64,000 bases of DNA from Brachyspira intermedia PWS/A (GCF_000223215.1 NC_017243.1:62001-126000), one strand, 5' to 3'. Positions 15,950-25,140 are shown, counted from the first letter of the stretch. Numbers and translations: made by a program. Notes: generated from the sequence alone by a model not told the origin.

Positions 15950-16245
15950 GAGCCATTTTAAGGGGCTTTTTATATTTTCAATAGGTTTTTGTATTAGTAA
16001 TTAAAAAAAGCCTGCCGAAATCAAGAGAAGTTCAATAAAGGGTATTATAAGGGCATTTTATGGAGGCATATTTGAATCAGTCTATAACAAAATATCTAAC
16101 TAAAAATGACTTATAAAAAAGGATTTTTTATATACGCTATTATTTATACCAAAAACAATAAAAAGACTTTTAGGCTGTACAGCCATACGGCAATAAATGG
16201 CTTTTAATAGATGATACCAAACTAAGAAAATAGGAGGATTTTTAA
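15950..16245 (+). other. Non-coding gap with a terminator
   Basis: AGAGCC and GGGCTTTTT (15949-15974) form a short stem followed by T's, a probable terminator after the early operon. The rest, to the start at 16246, holds only short frames under 20 codons. This is where a Mu-like middle promoter would be expected; I see no convincing hexamers. Confidence 0.4.
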
Positions 16246-16727
16246 ATGTTTAAAGAAAAAAAGAGTGAAAACAAACGAAAGAAAATGATAGCTAAAATAC
16301 ATATAGGTAAAAATATTTAGGACTAAATGAAGATGATTATAAAGTATTTTTAAAAGCCACAGCAGGTAAAGAAAGCACAACAGATATGACTGTTGAAGAA
16401 TTAAAAGAAGTATTAAATTCAATGAATGTTGCTGGAGCTTTCGCCTGCCAAAGGCACGCTTCGCGAGGCGGCACGCAAGGTGCGTCTAGTAAAAATCAAA
16501 AAAATGAAAATGATAAACATTTTTACGTAACCTATCAAGATACAAAATATTTAACAGAAAAACAAGTTAAATTTATAAAAGGATTATGGTGGAAAAAATC
16601 AAATAATCCAAGCGAAAATACATTGAAAGTTTTTATAAAAAGAATAACAGGTAAAAACTCTCTATCTGAATGCGGACATAAAGAAGCTAATATATTAATA
16701 ACAGCGATACAGGAAATTAAAAAATAA
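16246..16727 (+). pseudogene. Mu gp16-like protein (DUF1018), frame break near the N-terminus
   Basis: ATG 16246 follows TAGGAGGATT. The first frame opens MFKEKKSENKRKKMIAKIHI and stops after an A5 run (16309-16313). One more A gives GKKYLGLNEDDYKVFLKATAGKE, the typical DUF1018 core (AKIHIGKKxLGLxxDDY...TGK.S...LT.EEL). The remainder (YLTEKQVKFIKGLWW...SLSECGHKEANILI) is also typical. DUF1018 proteins lie before the Mor activator in Mu. A GC-rich insert (about 16438-16490) is read in frame between the two halves. If the break is real, the downstream frame could start at 16386. Confidence 0.75.
16438..16490 (+). repeat. GC-rich palindromic insert, in frame in gp16 gene
   Basis: TTCGCCTGCCAAAGGCACGC, then TTCGCGAGGCGGCACGCAAGG, in a gene otherwise very AT-rich. 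GGCGGCACGCAAGGTG also occurs at 6318-6333 within the 43-bp repeat. It is translated as FACQRHASRGGTQGAS, between the N- and C-terminal parts of DUF1018. Confidence 0.7.
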
Positions 16728-16734
16728 ATTATAA

Positions 16735-17205
16735 ATGAATAACGATTTTATTAATTCTATAAAAGACAGCTTACTTGAAGCTGGTATAAGCGAAGAGTTG
16801 ATGATAAAAACTCTTCGTTGTTTTTGCAGAAAATACGGAGGTCAGAAAGTATATTTTTCAAGTTCTGCAGAAAGTAAAAGAAGTAATGAAATATTTAATT
16901 TGATTTATGATGAATTAGATGAAGAAAATGGAAAAGTAGAATATGGAACAAGTGAAAAAATTACACGTATATTTTTAGAAAACTTTTATAACATATCAGA
17001 ATATGTGCCTCTGGAAATAAAATATTTTAGAAAAGAAATAGCAGCAGAAATATTAGATGAATATAATAAATCAAAAGATAAAAATAAAACTCAATTTGAA
17101 ATATGTTCAAAATATAATATTACTTTTGCAACATTTATAAAATTAAAGAATCAAGCATTAAAAAACATAAAAATCAAATCAAAACCTTCAAAAAATTTAT
17201 TTTAA
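16735..17205 (+). CDS. Mor/C-family transcription activator
   Basis: A 156-residue protein with the Mor-like element YGGQKVYFSS (residues 34-43; GGQ-x-VY is the hallmark of the Mor/C family) and a C-terminal helix-turn-helix (KTQFEICSKYNITFATFIKL). In Mu, Mor activates the middle promoter and C activates late promoters. It follows the DUF1018 gene after seven bases, as in Mu, and precedes the capsid operon, so it probably switches on morphogenesis genes. Confidence 0.8.
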   Translation: MNNDFINSIKDSLLEAGISEELMIKTLRCFCRKYGGQKVYFSSSAESKRSNEIFNLIYDELDEENGKVEYGTSEKITRIFLENFYNISEYVPLEIKYFRKEIAAEILDEYNKSKDKNKTQFEICSKYNITFATFIKLKNQALKNIKIKSKPSKNLF

Positions 17206-17252
17206 ATATATCAGACAAAATCCTTATATTGATAGAAAGATATTATTTGAAA

Positions 17253-17312
17253 AAGTGAGCCGAGCCAGTGAATAAGTTTACTTATTCACTTCTTTAAGGC
17301 GAGGCGAACATA
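17253..17312 (+). promoter_or_regulatory. Tandem-GA leader element (canonical copy) upstream of gpI
   Basis: GT-GA-GCC-GA-GCC, hairpin GTGAATAAGT/ACTTATTCAC (17268-17289), linker TTCTTTAA, then GGC-GA-GGC-GA-AC and CATAACAATAATAG. This is the simplest copy and a good reference for the family. The gpI start lies 65 bases further on (17377). Confidence 0.8.
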
Positions 17313-17376
17313 ACAATAATAGAAAATCTAAAAATCTTTAGTCTATAAAAGTTTAATAAAACTCTATAATCTAGTT

Positions 17377-18378
17377 ATGGATATGAAAGAAACTGTAAAT
17401 GCTTTTGAACTAGATTATAATAAAACTATTCCCAAAGAAATAGAATTAATACCAAGCGAAGAAATTTTTACTGGGTTTGATGGAAGAGTTTTTAAAGCAA
17501 GAGACAAACAAGCTATTATCAGTAAAACTAATTCAAAATTAAAATATGTAGTTATAGATGAAAATCATAGAATAGATTATACAGCAGGTACGGGACAAAG
17601 TACAGAAGCTATGGGCTGGATGCATGATTTTTTTGTTAAAGAAGATAATTCAGTTTGGGCTTTGGTTGAATGGACAGAATCAGGATCTGCTAAAATAAAA
17701 AGTAAAGAATATAAATATATAAGCCCTGTTTATGAAGTAGATAAAAGCGGAAATATAATATCAATATTAAGGGCAGCAATAACAAATAACCCTAATTTGA
17801 GATTAACTGCTTTAAATAATAAACAAAATGAGTTTGCTGAAAGTCAATTACTTGGTGAAAATAGTAATAAAGGAGATAATATGAGTAAAGAAATTAATAA
17901 TGCATTAGGTATAAATGAAAGTGCTTCAGATTCTGAAGCTGTTAATGCCATAAACAAAACAAAAAATGAGATAGAAAGTTTAAAATTAGAATTAAATAAT
18001 GAAAGAGAAAATAAAAAATCTTTAATTGAAAAAAATACTAATTTAGAAAAAGCATTAAATGAAGTAAATAAAGAATTTGCGGAATTAAAAAAAGTAAATC
18101 TTGAAAAAGATGCTCAAGCCGCTGTAGAAAAAGCTATAAATGATGGAAAGATAGCCCCTTCTACAAAAGATGTATATTTATCTTTATGTATGGAAGATGG
18201 AGGAATAGAAAAGTTCAATAAAATTATGGAGAACACTCCAAAAGCAGGACTTTTTGGAGAAACAAATATCCCAAATAAAACAGATAATGTTTCATTGAAT
18301 GAAGCAGATGAAGAAGTAGCTAGAGCTATGGGATATACTAAAGAAGAAATGTTAGAAATGAAAAAAAATGAAAAATAA
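17377..18378 (+). CDS. Mu gpI-like prohead protease/scaffold
   Basis: A 333-residue protein. The protease half contains VVIDENHRIDYTAGTGQ, MGWMHDFFVKEDNSVWALVEWT and EYKYISPVYE, matching Mu gpI (the GPO-like capsid maturation protease). From ~residue 165 it becomes a coiled coil ending in an acidic tail, the scaffold part. An internal ATG at 17881 with GGAGATAAT (residue 169) could produce the separate scaffold protein (Mu gpZ equivalent). It comes before the major head protein, as in Mu. Confidence 0.88.
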   Translation: MDMKETVNAFELDYNKTIPKEIELIPSEEIFTGFDGRVFKARDKQAIISKTNSKLKYVVIDENHRIDYTAGTGQSTEAMGWMHDFFVKEDNSVWALVEWTESGSAKIKSKEYKYISPVYEVDKSGNIISILRAAITNNPNLRLTALNNKQNEFAESQLLGENSNKGDNMSKEINNALGINESASDSEAVNAINKTKNEIESLKLELNNERENKKSLIEKNTNLEKALNEVNKEFAELKKVNLEKDAQAAVEKAINDGKIAPSTKDVYLSLCMEDGGIEKFNKIMENTPKAGLFGETNIPNKTDNVSLNEADEEVARAMGYTKEEMLEMKKNEK

Positions 18379-18414
18379 AGTGAGAAACTGAGTATAATAA
18401 TTAAGGAGTAATAA

Positions 18415-19326
18415 ATGCCAGTAACCGTTGATTCAAAACTACAATCATTAAAAACTGTAATAAAACATGAGTTTAATAATGCCTATGGAAAATTATCTCC
18501 AGATAGTTTTTGTAACAAGGTATGTACTCAAATAGCTTCAAACTCAGCATCAAATACTTATGATTTGTTGGGAGATTTTCCAGAGTTTAAGGAATGGACA
18601 TCAGCAAGACAAGTAAAAGATATGAAAGAACACTCATATACAGTAAGCAACAAAAATTATGAAGCTACTTTAGGTGTTAAGCGTATGGATTTAGAAAATG
18701 ATAATATAGGTACATATAGAATAAAGGCAGCAAGACAGGCAGAAGCCGCTATAGAGTTCTTTAATCAATCCGCTGCTGATCTTTTAAAGAATGGAGAATC
18801 TGCTTTGTGTTATGATGGTCAGAACTTTTTTGATTCAGACCACCCTGTTTATGAAAATAGTGATGGTACGGGTTCAAATACTCCGACTTCTAATATTTAT
18901 GGTGCTGGAAGCTCTGCTGCATGGTATTTGCTTGATTTAAGCAAATCATTAAAGCCTTTTATATTCCAGCAAAGAGAGGCTTTAAAAATGGAAGCTATAA
19001 CTAATCCAAATAGTGAATATGTATTTACTAATGATGCTTATATGTTCGGAAGCTCTTGGAGAGGTGCTTTTTGCTATGGTTTTTGGCAGCAGGCATTAAT
19101 AAGTAAAGAAGATTTGACAGCTGAAAATTTTGAAAAGGCTTATGCACAAATGAGAAAAGTTACTAAAGATGGAGGAAGAAAAATGGGTATTAGAGCAACA
19201 CATATAGTAATACCTCCAGATTTGCAAAGTAAAGCAGAAGGTATTTTCAATGTAGCAAATAATGCTGCAGGTGCTGGAAATATAAACTATAAAAAAGTTG
19301 AAATTATAGTTTGTGATTGGCTTTAA
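18415..19326 (+). CDS. Mu gpT-like major head protein
   Basis: A 303-residue protein with Mu gpT features: FPEFKEWTSARQVKDM, YEATLGVKRMDLENDNIG, FFDSDHPVYENSDG and MGIRATHIVIPPDLQ. It forms the capsid shell. AAGGAG lies eight bases before the start. Note that the DNA encodes far more alanine and glycine than the neighbours, as expected for a highly expressed structural protein. Confidence 0.92.
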   Translation: MPVTVDSKLQSLKTVIKHEFNNAYGKLSPDSFCNKVCTQIASNSASNTYDLLGDFPEFKEWTSARQVKDMKEHSYTVSNKNYEATLGVKRMDLENDNIGTYRIKAARQAEAAIEFFNQSAADLLKNGESALCYDGQNFFDSDHPVYENSDGTGSNTPTSNIYGAGSSAAWYLLDLSKSLKPFIFQQREALKMEAITNPNSEYVFTNDAYMFGSSWRGAFCYGFWQQALISKEDLTAENFEKAYAQMRKVTKDGGRKMGIRATHIVIPPDLQSKAEGIFNVANNAAGAGNINYKKVEIIVCDWL

Positions 19327-19344
19327 TTAGTTAAGGAGTTGTAT

Positions 19345-19656
19345 ATGCCAAAAACTAAACAAAATGATATTGAAAATAAAGAGGATCAAGGTACAGAAAA
19401 TACAAATATGAATAATAAAGATGAAATAAATGATTTACAGCAAGATAATACAAAACAAGCAGATTTGCCTGATACTGAAAGCGATAACAAATCAGAAAAA
19501 ATAAAAGTATTTGTAAAATGCAATACAGGAAATAATAGCTATTATAGAGCTGGAATAAAATTTTTTAATGTGTTTAGAGAGTATCAAATAACAAAAGAAG
19601 TATTGAAAATTTTAAAGAAAGATAAACATTTAATAATAACTGATACTTTAGATTAA
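19345..19656 (+). CDS. Mu gp35-like small protein
   Basis: The start at ATG 19345 (AAGGAGTTGTAT upstream) is preferred over TTG 19339. The 103-residue product has a long acidic, low-complexity N-terminus and a compact C-terminal part (KVFVKCNTGNNSYYRAGIKFFNVF) resembling the short domain of Mu gp35. It lies between major head and gp36, where Mu encodes gp35. Role unknown. Confidence 0.65.
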   Translation: MPKTKQNDIENKEDQGTENTNMNNKDEINDLQQDNTKQADLPDTESDNKSEKIKVFVKCNTGNNSYYRAGIKFFNVFREYQITKEVLKILKKDKHLIITDTLD

Positions 19657-19680
19657 TAAATATGTTTTTGTATAGCAATA

Positions 19681-19780
19681 AGGAGTAAGTGAGCCAAGCC
19701 AGCCAGAGGTGTGAATAAGTTTACTTATTCACACCTTTGACGAAGGCACGCAAAGCGACGGGTGGGCGAACATAAAAATA
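19681..19780 (+). promoter_or_regulatory. Tandem-GA leader element between Shine-Dalgarno and gp36 start
   Basis: AGGAG (19681-19685) is followed by GTGAGCCAAGCC, the hairpin AGGTGTGAATAAGT/ACTTATTCACACCT, a variable GC-rich part and GGGCGAACATAAAAATAATG. The outer arm pairs GT-GA-GCC with GGC-GA-AC; the inner GA is AA here. The gap from Shine-Dalgarno to ATG (19781) is 95 bases. Confidence 0.7.
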
Positions 19781-20215
19781 ATGAAGAGTTTAATATCCTA
19801 TGAAGAATTTGCAAGCAGGTATTCACAAGATGTTTTGCCTGAATTAAAAGATGAAGGAGAACCTAAAGAACATGTTTTGCAGGCTATTAATGATGCTACA
19901 GGTATTATAGTATCTCATTTATTTTGGATTATAGATAAAGAGATAAATGATATTACAGAAAATATTCCTATTCAGTTTGAAAGTGTATTAAAAACTATAT
20001 GCTGTGATATAGCTTTTTTAAGAATAAATGACAAAGTATCAAGTGATGAAGATTCAAGAGAAAAATATAAAAATGCAATGAATATGCTTGAAAAAATAGA
20101 TAAGGAATATAGAGGACTTTCTGGACCAAATTTGCAAAGCTCTTTTATAGTAGATGAAAAAACTGATAAAGATTTATTTGATAATAGATTTTTCAAGAAA
20201 GGTGAATTTATATAA
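19781..20215 (+). CDS. Mu gp36-like protein (DUF1320), head-tail joining
   Basis: A 144-residue protein beginning SLISYEEFASRYSQ and containing AINDATGIIVSHL and IQFESVLKTICCDIAFLRI, as expected for the DUF1320/gp36 family. These proteins probably sit at the head-tail connector. The start follows a tandem-GA element without a nearby Shine-Dalgarno. The stop is two bases before the next start. Confidence 0.82.
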   Translation: MKSLISYEEFASRYSQDVLPELKDEGEPKEHVLQAINDATGIIVSHLFWIIDKEINDITENIPIQFESVLKTICCDIAFLRINDKVSSDEDSREKYKNAMNMLEKIDKEYRGLSGPNLQSSFIVDEKTDKDLFDNRFFKKGEFI

Positions 20216-20217
20216 AA

Positions 20218-20682
20218 ATGTCTGCGGAAGTTTTTATAACAGATATTGAAGAAATAAAAAAATTACAAGATAAATTAAAAAGTCTAAAATTATCTTCAAG
20301 CGAGGAAAGAGATATTTTAGAGGCTATAGGTACTGAAATAAAAACTCAAATAGAGGAAAGGTTTGAAAATCAAAGAGATGTAAGCGGTAATAAATGGCAA
20401 GACATATCTCAAAAAACTAGAGAATATTATAACAAAAAAGGAATAGTAGGGAGTATATTAAGCAGGACTAGACAATTAAGAGATACTATAGAAAGCCAAG
20501 TAAATAATAGTCAATTGCTAACAGGAGCTACAAAAGTTTATGCTGCTGTTCACAATTTTGGAGATGATTCAAGAAATATACCTCAAAGGGAATTTTTAGG
20601 TTTAAGCAGCGATAATTATGCAGATATTGAAAATATCATAAATGAGTTTTTGGAAAATAGTATAAAGAAAGCTAATAATTAA
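20218..20682 (+). CDS. Mu gpG-like virion morphogenesis protein (tail completion)
   Basis: A 154-residue protein with the family pattern: helical start, then FENQRDVSGNKWQDISQKT, LSRTRQLRDTIESQ, AVHNFGDDSRNIPQREFLGL. This is the phage virion morphogenesis (Mu gpG/P2 gpS) family used in tail completion or joining. In Mu gpG lies before gpI; here it lies after gp36. Confidence 0.85.
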   Translation: MSAEVFITDIEEIKKLQDKLKSLKLSSSEERDILEAIGTEIKTQIEERFENQRDVSGNKWQDISQKTREYYNKKGIVGSILSRTRQLRDTIESQVNNSQLLTGATKVYAAVHNFGDDSRNIPQREFLGLSSDNYADIENIINEFLENSIKKANN

Positions 20683-20686
20683 AAAA

Positions 20687-21238
20687 GTGAGTATGCACAA
20701 TAAAATGACATATCTTGATATTAGAAATAATGTTGAAAATCAAATAAAAAAATATTTTGAAGATAGAAAGATAAAAATAAATGTAGAAGCTAGTGCAGGT
20801 GCTTTGAATATTGATGAAATTAAAAGGATTTTTATTAAAGCTCCAAGTATATTCGTTTCTATGGCAAATATTAATGTAGAAAAAGAATATATTAGATTTG
20901 TAAATTATGTTGTTGTAAGAGCTAATCAAAAAGACAAAATATATGACAGCGGACTTGAAATAACTGGAGCTTTAATAGCATGCATAAAAAATATAGATTC
21001 TGGAAGCTGGGGATACGATAGCAAGAATATTTCAGCTGATTGTCTTTATTCTGGTGAGCTTGATAAAATAAATGCATGTCTTTGGGGTATATCTTGGGAT
21101 TTGAATGTAAGAAGTATAAATATAGATGGTGATATAAACGATGTTTCTGGTTTGGATGATTTTGAAGGATATGATGCTGAACATAAAGTAGAAGATAAAA
21201 CAGCAGAAGATATAGTAAACATTAAAGATAATTCATAA
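20687..21238 (+). CDS. Mu gp37-like protein (DUF1834), tail terminator candidate
   Basis: A 183-residue protein with a start at GTG 20687 or ATG 20693; neither has a strong ribosome-binding site. The fold-level pattern (N-terminal helix, SIFVSMANINVEKE, FVNYVVVRANQKDK, acidic C-terminus) and position between gpG and sheath match Mu gp37/DUF1834. The last ~30 residues are very acidic. Confidence 0.72.
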   Translation: MSMHNKMTYLDIRNNVENQIKKYFEDRKIKINVEASAGALNIDEIKRIFIKAPSIFVSMANINVEKEYIRFVNYVVVRANQKDKIYDSGLEITGALIACIKNIDSGSWGYDSKNISADCLYSGELDKINACLWGISWDLNVRSINIDGDINDVSGLDDFEGYDAEHKVEDKTAEDIVNIKDNS

Positions 21239-21251
21239 ATAAAATAATAAA

Positions 21252-21291
21252 AGGAGGAAACAGGAACTAATAACAAATTAAGTTCTTGTAA
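21252..21291 (+). promoter_or_regulatory. Hairpin between Shine-Dalgarno and sheath start
   Basis: AGGAGG (21252-21257) is separated from the starts at 21292/21298 by a hairpin AGGAACT/AGTTCTT with loop AATAACAAATTA. Folding the hairpin would bring Shine-Dalgarno and start to ordinary distance. No closer start fits the sheath protein's normal N-terminus. Confidence 0.55.
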
Positions 21292-22794
21292 ATGCAAATG
21301 TCAACAATTAATTTTAGTCAAATACCTGATTCTTTACTTGTTCCTGGACAATATCAAGAAGTAGATAATTCACTAGCAGGTACAAGAACAGAAATTAAAA
21401 GAATACTTTTAGTAGGTCCTTTCTTAGCTACAGGTACTGCAAAAAATGGAGTTATAGAAAGAATAACATCTACTATTAAAGCTGGTGAAAAATTTGGATA
21501 TGGTTCAATACTTTCTGTAATGTGCGAACAATTTTTATCAGTAAATAAGAATGATGAACTATATGCATTGCCTATTACTGATAATGGAACTGCATATTCA
21601 AAAACATATAAAATAGCATTAACAGAAGCTAATCAAACAGGTAATATAAAGATTACAGTAAATACAACTGAAATAAATATTTCAGTTGTAAAAGAAGATA
21701 CAGCAGAAACTATAGCAGGAAAAATAGCAGCTTCTGTTAATACAATGTTTAACTTCTTTATGAATGCTGTTTCTGGAGAATCAGCAAATGAAGATGCTAC
21801 TTGGAATATAACTTTTAATGCATTAAATAAAGGTGATTATGGAATTATCTTAAATATAGAAAGCGATAATTCAAAAATTACTTTTGCTGAAGATAGTAAA
21901 ACAGATGCAGCAGATTCTCCTGTTTCAGATTGGAAAGTATATTTTGATGCTATTGGAGAAACTAGATACAATTATATAATAAATGCTTTTAATGATGAAA
22001 ATACATTAAAAAAGTTTGCTGAAGAGTTAGAAAGCAGATATTCTGCAACTAGGCAAATAGGCGGAAGAATGTTTGCATATTTGAAAGGAGAAATAGGAAA
22101 TACAAGCGAAAATGACAGTATAGTAGGCAAAGCCTCAAAAGTAAACAGCCCTCATATATGCTTTATTCCCATAGTACAAACTTCATCATCTATTAATACA
22201 AATGAGTTTCCTATAATATTTTTAACTAAAATAGCTGCTGCTGCTATTACTGAACTTATAAATGATCCTTCATCAAATACCTTAGGGTTGGAAGTTGCAG
22301 GAATAACTACAAATAAATCTCTTTTATTCGAAGAACGTCAAAACTTACTTACAGGAGGAGTTGCAACTTACAATACAGATGCTCAGGGAAATGTTTTAAT
22401 AGAAAGACTCGTTACAAGCTATACAACTAACTCAGAAGGTGCAAGAGATACTTCGTATTTAGATATTCAAATTGTAGAAACTATAGATGCTATAAGAACT
22501 TATATAAATAATGAAGCTAAAACAAGATTCAAAGGCTGGAAATTATCAAGTACAAATGAAGATTTCGGAGCAGGTGCTAAAGTAATGAATGCTGAAGTAT
22601 GGACATCATTTTTATGTGAATTATATCAATCTGTATTTATGGAAGAGCGTGCTTGGACACAAGATTTTCAATCATATAAAGAAAGCATAACTGCACAAGT
22701 AAAATCAGGTACAAAAACTTGGCTTGAATATGTACATAAGCCAATATTAATAGGTCAGTTCTATATAGGAGCTGGATTGAATCAATTTAAGTAA
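21292..22794 (+). CDS. Mu gpL-like contractile tail sheath protein
   Basis: A ~500-residue protein. The N-terminus STINFSQIPDSLLVPGQYQE is typical of Mu gpL, so the second ATG (21298) may be the true start. Later landmarks: RILLVGPFLATG, ESRYSATRQIGGRMFAY, a Gly-rich GVATYNTDAQGNVLIERLVT and a C-terminal GWKLSSTNEDFGAGAKVM. The sheath contracts to drive the tube through the cell envelope, so this is a myovirus-type tail. Confidence 0.92.
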   Translation: MQMSTINFSQIPDSLLVPGQYQEVDNSLAGTRTEIKRILLVGPFLATGTAKNGVIERITSTIKAGEKFGYGSILSVMCEQFLSVNKNDELYALPITDNGTAYSKTYKIALTEANQTGNIKITVNTTEINISVVKEDTAETIAGKIAASVNTMFNFFMNAVSGESANEDATWNITFNALNKGDYGIILNIESDNSKITFAEDSKTDAADSPVSDWKVYFDAIGETRYNYIINAFNDENTLKKFAEELESRYSATRQIGGRMFAYLKGEIGNTSENDSIVGKASKVNSPHICFIPIVQTSSSINTNEFPIIFLTKIAAAAITELINDPSSNTLGLEVAGITTNKSLLFEERQNLLTGGVATYNTDAQGNVLIERLVTSYTTNSEGARDTSYLDIQIVETIDAIRTYINNEAKTRFKGWKLSSTNEDFGAGAKVMNAEVWTSFLCELYQSVFMEERAWTQDFQSYKESITAQVKSGTKTWLEYVHKPILIGQFYIGAGLNQFK

Positions 22795-22807
22795 AAAATA
22801 AATAATA

Positions 22808-22837
22808 AGGAGGCGGATGTAAAACATCCTTGTTTTT
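22808..22837 (+). promoter_or_regulatory. Hairpin between Shine-Dalgarno and tail tube start
   Basis: AGGAGG (22808-22813), hairpin GGATGT-AAA-ACATCC (22815-22829), then TTGTTTTTATG. With the hairpin folded out, spacing is about nine bases. ATG-TAA (22817-22822) in the hairpin is a minimal start-stop frame. The end resembles that of the MuB leader. Confidence 0.6.
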
Positions 22838-23191
22838 ATGGAATTATTCAAGGTATATAAAGTTACTTCAAGATTATTGGGAGATTTGCCTTTACAGGCT
22901 AATGGTACAACTTTCAGTCCTCAGTCATATTCAAGAGAAACAAAAATAGGAGAAACTCCTAATGCTACTGGATATGTTGAAACCAATACAGTAGCAGAGC
23001 TTAAATTAAAATTAAATGCTGTATTAGATCCTGGAGTATTTTCAGGGGTAAAAAATGATACATTGACTATTTATTTTAAAAATGGAATGGTTTATATGAT
23101 GGCTAATGCTTGGGTAACTGACAAAGTAGAATTAGGTCAAGGAGAATATGAAGTTACTTATAATTCAAAGTTCAGCGAAAAAATAAAATAA
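22838..23191 (+). CDS. Mu gpM-like tail tube protein
   Basis: A 117-residue beta-rich protein directly after the sheath gene: FKVYKVTSRLLGDLPLQANG, YSRETKIGETPNATGYVET, TLTIYFKNGMVYMMANAW. Length, position and the Gly-Glu-rich strand pattern match Mu gpM, which polymerises into the inner tube of the tail. Confidence 0.85.
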   Translation: MELFKVYKVTSRLLGDLPLQANGTTFSPQSYSRETKIGETPNATGYVETNTVAELKLKLNAVLDPGVFSGVKNDTLTIYFKNGMVYMMANAWVTDKVELGQGEYEVTYNSKFSEKIK

Positions 23192-23210
23192 ATATTTTGG
23201 AGTGTATAAA

Positions 23211-23684
23211 GTGAATAATGAAATAGTAATAAACTTAAAATATCCAATAACACAGGGTGAAAGAACTGTAACAAGTTTAATATTGCCTAAAAATGTATTA
23301 GTTAGACATATTATGGCAGGTGATCCATATCCTCAAAATACAGTTTCAAGAGAGGTCGCTATGTTATCTGCTATGACAGGAGAACCTGAAATAATATTAC
23401 AAAATATGGAAATAACTGATTGGGTAATTTGTCAAGCAAAATTAAATGAACTTATAAATAATTCTATTTCTAATACTGAGGAAAAGGATAATAAAAAAAA
23501 TGATGAATATGTTGAAGAAGATTATATAGATATTATAAATATATTTAGAACTTTAATACTTGAAGTTATGATAATGTCTAAAGGTTTAAGTTATGATAAT
23601 TTGATTAATATGACAATAAAAGAATTTTTAAAATGGCATAAAGAAAGTTTAAGAATTTATAAAGTAATAAAAGGAATATTTTAA
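23211..23684 (+). CDS. Mu gp41-like tail assembly protein
   Basis: GTG 23211 is chosen because GGAG ends eight bases before it. The ~157-residue product starts NNEIVINLKYPITQGERTVTSLIL, the usual gp41 opening, with VLVRHIMAGDP and later a helical extension. It lies between tube and tape measure where tail assembly chaperones are encoded; in many phages a frameshift links two such products. I see no convincing frameshift site here. Confidence 0.7.
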   Translation: MNNEIVINLKYPITQGERTVTSLILPKNVLVRHIMAGDPYPQNTVSREVAMLSAMTGEPEIILQNMEITDWVICQAKLNELINNSISNTEEKDNKKNDEYVEEDYIDIINIFRTLILEVMIMSKGLSYDNLINMTIKEFLKWHKESLRIYKVIKGIF

Positions 23685-23694
23685 TTTAAGGAAA

Positions 23695-23800
23695 AGAGAG
23701 CCGAGCCAGCCCCACAGGGGCACAGACGTGTGAATAAGTTTACTTATTCACTTCTTTAAGGCGAGGCGAACATTGCCTTCGGCACGCAGGAGCGGCAACA
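23695..23800 (+). promoter_or_regulatory. Tandem-GA leader element before tape measure
   Basis: GAGCCGAGCC, hairpin GCCCC/GGGGC, hairpin GTGAATAAGT/ACTTATTCAC (23730-23751), linker TTCTTTAA, GGCGAGGCGAAC, then an extra palindrome GCCTTCGGC and ATG 23801. A long stretch is identical to 27151-27217 and, inverted, to 6954-7063. Confidence 0.72.
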
Positions 23801-23920
23801 ATGAGTAATATAACAGCTGGCGTTTTAATAAAATTAAAAGATCAATTCTCTTCTGGTATTGATAAGGCTTCCAATAAAGTTAATTCTTTTCAGAGTAAAA
23901 TGCAGGGAGCTTTTTCAGCG

Positions 23921-23939
23921 ATAGGTGCCTACTCGGCAA
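23921..23939 (+). repeat. 19-bp GC-rich repeat, in frame in tape measure
   Basis: ATAGGTGCCTACTCGGCAA is identical to 14512-14530, which is non-coding. Here it encodes the end of SAIGAYSA. Confidence 0.8.
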
Positions 23940-25126
23940 AAATAGATGGGATATTAAACTCTACAGCAAGTAATTTAGCTACTTTAGGAGTTTCTATAGG
24001 TGTAGGTGCTACAATTAATAAAATGATAGCATTTGAAGATAGGATAAATAAAATAGGTACTGTTGCAAAAATGAATGCCAAAGATATAGAAACTGCAAAA
24101 AGACAAATGGAGGGTTTAAGTGAAGCTATATATAAAGCAGCTATGCAGTCAGATGTAAAAATAGATGCCAATGAAATTATTGATGCTATGGATCAAATAA
24201 TGGAAAAAACAGGTGATATGGATTTTGCAAGAGCTAATATAGATAATATAGCAAAATCTATAAGGGCATTTAATGCTACAGGAACAGATATAGGCTCATT
24301 ACTTTCGGAATTTTCTAAATTAGGATATACATCTGAAGAAACATCAAAGCTGCTTGATGAATTATATTCTCAAGGAAATAAGGGGGCTTTTGTAGCTAAA
24401 GATTTCGCATCTTTAGGAGCTTCTATAATTTCGGCTTATTCTGTAATAGGTACTGCTCCAGAAGACATAAAAAATGTTGGGGCTTCAATGCAAGTTTTAA
24501 GACAGGCAGTTGGATCATCTGATGAAGCTGTTACAAGGCTTGAAGCAGTAATGTCTGAACTTGCTAATCCAGAAACTCAATATGCTTTAGAACAATTAGG
24601 GGCATCATTAGGAAAAGATTTCTCTGTAACAGATTCAAATGGAAAAATGAAGGATTTAAATACTATTATGATGCAGATAGTAAATGCTCAGAAAGAATTA
24701 GGTAATGGTTGGGGTGCTTTGAGAGAGAATAAAGTATTTGGTTCAGATATGGTTTATGAAGCTTTAAATGCTTATAAAAATTATGGTTCAAGTTTAGAAA
24801 AGTATTTAGATTTAGAAGATGCAAAAGGTATGAGAGATAAAGCAGCAGCAGAGAATGCTAAAAGTTTGGCAGCTAATATTCAAAACTTGCAGACAGCTTT
24901 TGATTCTTTTGCAAATAAAAACGTAGCACCATATTTAGAAAAAGTTACAGGAATATTAAATAATTTTGCTAAAAATCCTGAAAGATTTGATGCCGTATTC
25001 AAAGTTATAGCAGCTGGATTTGGAATATTTATGACAGCAAAATTGGTATCAGGGGTTGCTAATACAATTAGTTCAATAAACAGTTTGAAAAATATGGCAA
25101 AAGGCAATATATCATCTACGCTGCAA

Positions 25127-25140
25127 GCGGACAGTCGTCA
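25127..25140 (+). repeat. 14-bp GC-rich repeat, in frame in tape measure
   Basis: GCGGACAGTCGTCA also occurs at 26660-26673 and, inverted, 11269-11282. The three copies are read as ADSR, GGQSS and DDCP, i.e. in different frames or strands. Confidence 0.7.

Noticed and set aside
16061-16114. 18-codon frame in the gap before gp16
   Set aside because: Too short, no comparison possible, and the preceding purine run is ordinary in this AT-rich DNA.
23202-23684. Programmed frameshift in the tail assembly chaperone gene
   Set aside because: Expected by analogy with other tailed phages, but I found no slippery site leading to a useful second frame.
24880-25107. Minus-strand frame within the tape measure gene
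   Set aside because: Shadow frame with no start site or motif.
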